A stretch of DNA of 64,000 bases from Candidatus Marinarcus aquaticus. GTDB taxonomy: Bacteria; Campylobacterota; Campylobacteria; Campylobacterales; Arcobacteraceae. Shown here piece after piece: positions 61,593 through 64,000 of the stretch; position 1 is the stretch's first letter; each line of letters begins with the position of its first letter. The position numbers and the translations under genes were made by a program. The stretch is taken from positions 62,001-126,000 of the forward strand of contig NZ_PDKN01000006.1 in assembly GCF_004116335.1 (NCBI RefSeq), written 5' to 3'. The notes beneath the pieces are model-generated. The model had not been told where the DNA came from, ran no database searches, and saw nothing but the letters and a program-made list of their open reading frames with translations.

Positions 61593-61892
61593 GTGGCAAA
61601 TGAATTTGAAATAGAATTGGACAGTGAGATACAACTACAAGAGCCAAAAAAATATAAAGTTTTTTTACTCAACGATGATTATTCGACCATGGATTTTGTA
61701 GTGGATGTTCTGACAAAAGTTTTTAGAAAAACTGCCGATGAAGCAACAGTAATCATGTTGAACATTCACAACAATGGTCGAGAAGTGTGTGGGATTTATA
61801 CCTATGAAATAGCTGCAACCAAAGTGGCACAAGTAAAAAATATGGCAAGAAGTAAAGGATTCCCTTTAAAAGCCGTTATGGAAGAAGAGTAA
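61593..61892 (+). CDS. clpS: ClpA adaptor protein ClpS
   Basis: N-end-rule adaptor that hands proteins to ClpAP. 99 aa with YKVFLLNDDYSTMDFVVDVL near 22-41 (the N-D-D-x-x-T/S-x-D-F-V pocket) and GREVCGIYTYEIAATKV near 69 (the ClpA-contact region with E-x-A). Start GTG; clpA starts 3 bases after its stop. Confidence 0.96.
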   Translation: MANEFEIELDSEIQLQEPKKYKVFLLNDDYSTMDFVVDVLTKVFRKTADEATVIMLNIHNNGREVCGIYTYEIAATKVAQVKNMARSKGFPLKAVMEEE

Positions 61893-61895
61893 GTT

Positions 61896-64000
61896 ATGAT
61901 AAGTAAAGAATTAAGAGATGTTTTTTCACAAGCCGTTGCTTACGCAAAAGTAAGCAAACACGAGTATTTGACGCTCGAACATATTTTTTTAATGTTATTA
62001 AACAATGATGTCATCTCCTCTTTGTTCACCGATTTGGGATTGGACAAAACCAAAATTTATCAGGAGACCAAAGAGCATATTGAGAAAAATACACCTAAAC
62101 TTCCTGAAGATGTGAACGATGAACCAATGGAGACATTAACGTTAACATCAACCATTGAACACATGGTTGCACATACGCAAACATCGGGGAAAGGAAATGC
62201 TGGCATTGAAGATATGTTTGTGGCTATTTTGAAAAACGAGAAATCTTATGCAACCTATGTGTTAAAGAAACAAGGGGTTGAAAGAATTGATATTTTAGAA
62301 GAGATTTCACATAAAGAGTTTGATGAAGCAGATGAGGGTGATCCTTTTTTAAGTGGGGGTGAAACCAAACAAAAAAATATTTTAGAAAAGAATGCAACTG
62401 AATTGGTTGCACTGGCTAAAAAAGGGGAGATTGACCCAATAATTGGTCGTGAAGCTGAAATTCAAAGAGTAATTCAAATTTTAAGCCGAAGAAAGAAAAA
62501 TAATCCACTTTTAGTGGGAGAACCAGGTGTTGGTAAAACTGCCATTGCTGAAGGTTTGGCTTTAGAAATTTCCCAAGAGAAAGTTCCAAGCAGTCTTAAA
62601 AATGCTACAGTATACTCTTTGGATATGGGCTCAATGCTTGCAGGGACGAAATACAGAGGAGATTTTGAGAAAAAACTCAAAGGCCTTTTAAAAGAGATCA
62701 GTGAGATTGATGATGCCATTTTGTTTATTGATGAAATACATACCATTGTGGGTGCGGGAAGTGTAAGTGGCAGTTCAATGGATGCTTCAAATATCTTAAA
62801 ACCTTTGTTAGCTAATGGAAAACTTCGATGCATTGGAGCAACGACTTTCAGTGAATTCAGAAATGATTTCAGTAAAGATAAAGCCCTCTCGCGACGTTTT
62901 GCAAAAGTGGATGTGAGCGAACCAAGTATTGAAGACACCATAACGATTTTAAATGGTCTAAAAGGAAAATATGAAGAGTTCCATGGTGTAAAATACAACG
63001 CCAATGCGATTAAAATTGCGGTGGAGTTGAGTAAAAAGTTCATCACAGACCGATTTTTACCGGACAGTGCGATTGATGTTATCGATGAGGTTGCAGCGAC
63101 AAAGAAACTTCACGAAGAGAGTAAAAAAAGAAAATCAAAAAGTGTGAATATTACGCAGAAAGATGTGGAAGATACTATTGCAAAAATGGCGCATATTCCT
63201 CCAAAATCAGCAACAAAATCAGACTTGACACTGCTTAAATCTTTAGAGAAAAACATGCAAAAGCGTATTTTTGGACAAGACAGTGCGATTGCGCAAATTG
63301 TGCAAGCCATTAAAATAAACCGTGCAGGGCTTGGTGGAGATAAAAAACCCATTGGAAGTTTCTTATTTACTGGACCAACAGGGGTGGGTAAAACAGAAGT
63401 AGCCAAAGAGCTTTCACATCAACTGGGGATTCATTTTGAACGATTTGATATGAGTGAATACATGGAAGCGCATACGATTTCAAGACTCATTGGAGCACCA
63501 GCAGGTTATGTAGGGTTTGAGAATGGAGGATTGCTTACTGAAGCCATCAGAAAGCATCCACACTGCGTATTGCTTTTAGATGAGATTGAAAAAGCGCATC
63601 CCGATTTAATGAGTCTGTTATTGCAAGTCATGGACAATGCAGAGTTAACGGATAATAACGGTAACAAAGCAGATTTTCAAAATGTGGTTTTAATCATGAC
63701 TTCAAACTTGGGTGCCAGTGAAGCCAACGTGATGGGATTTACAAAAGATGATACACTCAATGAAGATAAAGCCATTAAACGCTTCTTTGCTCCAGAGTTT
63801 AGAAACAGATTGGATGGCACAGTGAACTTTGCCTCATTGACGTTGGATGTGGTCTCTAAAGTGGTCTCTAAATTTATCACCGATTTAGAGAACCAAATTG
63901 TGGATAAAGAGATTAAAATTCTTGTTTCAACCAAAGCGAAAAAAGAGTTGGCACGATTGGGATATGATAAAGAGATGGGAGCCAGACCTCTGAATCGAGT
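61896..64000 (+). CDS. clpA: ATP-dependent Clp protease ATP-binding subunit ClpA (3' truncated by window)
   Basis: AAA+ unfoldase for ClpP. About 700 codons are visible: an N domain (about 1-145), first AAA module with Walker A GEPGVGKTAIAEGL near 208 and Walker B ILFIDEIHTIVGAG near 273, and a second module with GPTGVGKTEVAKEL near 492 and LLLDEIEKAHPDL near 560. The reading frame is open to the last base (ending GARPLNRV), so the gene continues outside. The absence of a ClpB-type long middle domain and the ClpS neighbour settle it as ClpA. Confidence 0.95.
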   Translation, partial: MISKELRDVFSQAVAYAKVSKHEYLTLEHIFLMLLNNDVISSLFTDLGLDKTKIYQETKEHIEKNTPKLPEDVNDEPMETLTLTSTIEHMVAHTQTSGKGNAGIEDMFVAILKNEKSYATYVLKKQGVERIDILEEISHKEFDEADEGDPFLSGGETKQKNILEKNATELVALAKKGEIDPIIGREAEIQRVIQILSRRKKNNPLLVGEPGVGKTAIAEGLALEISQEKVPSSLKNATVYSLDMGSMLAGTKYRGDFEKKLKGLLKEISEIDDAILFIDEIHTIVGAGSVSGSSMDASNILKPLLANGKLRCIGATTFSEFRNDFSKDKALSRRFAKVDVSEPSIEDTITILNGLKGKYEEFHGVKYNANAIKIAVELSKKFITDRFLPDSAIDVIDEVAATKKLHEESKKRKSKSVNITQKDVEDTIAKMAHIPPKSATKSDLTLLKSLEKNMQKRIFGQDSAIAQIVQAIKINRAGLGGDKKPIGSFLFTGPTGVGKTEVAKELSHQLGIHFERFDMSEYMEAHTISRLIGAPAGYVGFENGGLLTEAIRKHPHCVLLLDEIEKAHPDLMSLLLQVMDNAELTDNNGNKADFQNVVLIMTSNLGASEANVMGFTKDDTLNEDKAIKRFFAPEFRNRLDGTVNFASLTLDVVSKVVSKFITDLENQIVDKEIKILVSTKAKKELARLGYDKEMGARPLNR

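Noticed and set aside
62474-63046. 190-codon minus-strand frame
   Set aside because: Shadow of clpA, which shows intact Walker motifs on the plus strand.

Overview
The window comes from an AT-rich, gene-dense genome of the Campylobacterota, most like the Arcobacter group. Reasons: the block glyQ – Nif3-like – FlgZ/CdsZ-like – waaA – pseudouridine synthase matches the order known in Helicobacter pylori (HP0960 to HP0956). TTG and GTG starts are frequent, and promoters are mostly a lone TATAAT behind a T-rich stretch. The chemoreceptors and flagellar proteins are of the epsilon type. No rRNA, tRNA, CRISPR array, insertion sequence or phage gene was found, and no gene-free stretch exceeds about 170 bases.

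Layout. 1-3848: end of a type I secretion locus (SPOR-like fragment, LapB-type ABC exporter, HlyD-type adaptor). 3851-6260: nadK and recN. 6618-9572: a large chemoreceptor with two Cache-like modules, a CZB zinc domain and a C-terminal xWxxF tether. 9706-19532: housekeeping genes (U32/TrhP, a GT9-like protein, purE, glutaredoxin, glyQ, Nif3-like, FlgZ-like, waaA, pseudouridine synthase, ffh, rpsP, khpA), followed by rimM.

20078-53659 is a flagellar and chemotaxis locus of about 33 kb that directly follows rimM, where trmD-rplS would be expected. flgG and two uncharacterised genes lie on the minus strand. Everything from cheY to flhA is on the plus strand: cheY, a CheZ-like gene, flgF, flgB, fliF, fliG, fliH, fliN, flgD, two flgE paralogues, flaG, fliY, motA, motB, flgJ, a flgN-like gene, a short FlgA-like gene, flhF, flhG, fliE, flgC, fliK, fliR, flhB, fliI, flgL and flhA. 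Together these give the MS ring and switch, export gate and ATPase, rod, hook, stator, and the number and position control system. Genes not recognised here, and presumably elsewhere, include fliM, fliP, fliQ, flgH, flgI, flgK, fliD, fliS, flagellin, fliA and rpoN. Interspersed uncharacterised genes include two exported TPR proteins of 665 aa each, a membrane-anchored coiled coil and a small membrane protein.

53674-58904 is a mixed segment: BatD-like protein, lone periplasmic adaptor, molybdopterin oxidoreductase, MFS transporter and a 74-aa protein. 58972-64000 has a second chemoreceptor, convergent bioD, then clpS and the first two thirds of clpA, cut by the window end.

No wholly new defence or mobile system is visible. 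The most unusual signals are the unexplained flagellar accessory genes, a motif repeated four times in FliK, a CheZ-like protein with FliM-like peptides, and several structured dyads in leaders and gene ends.
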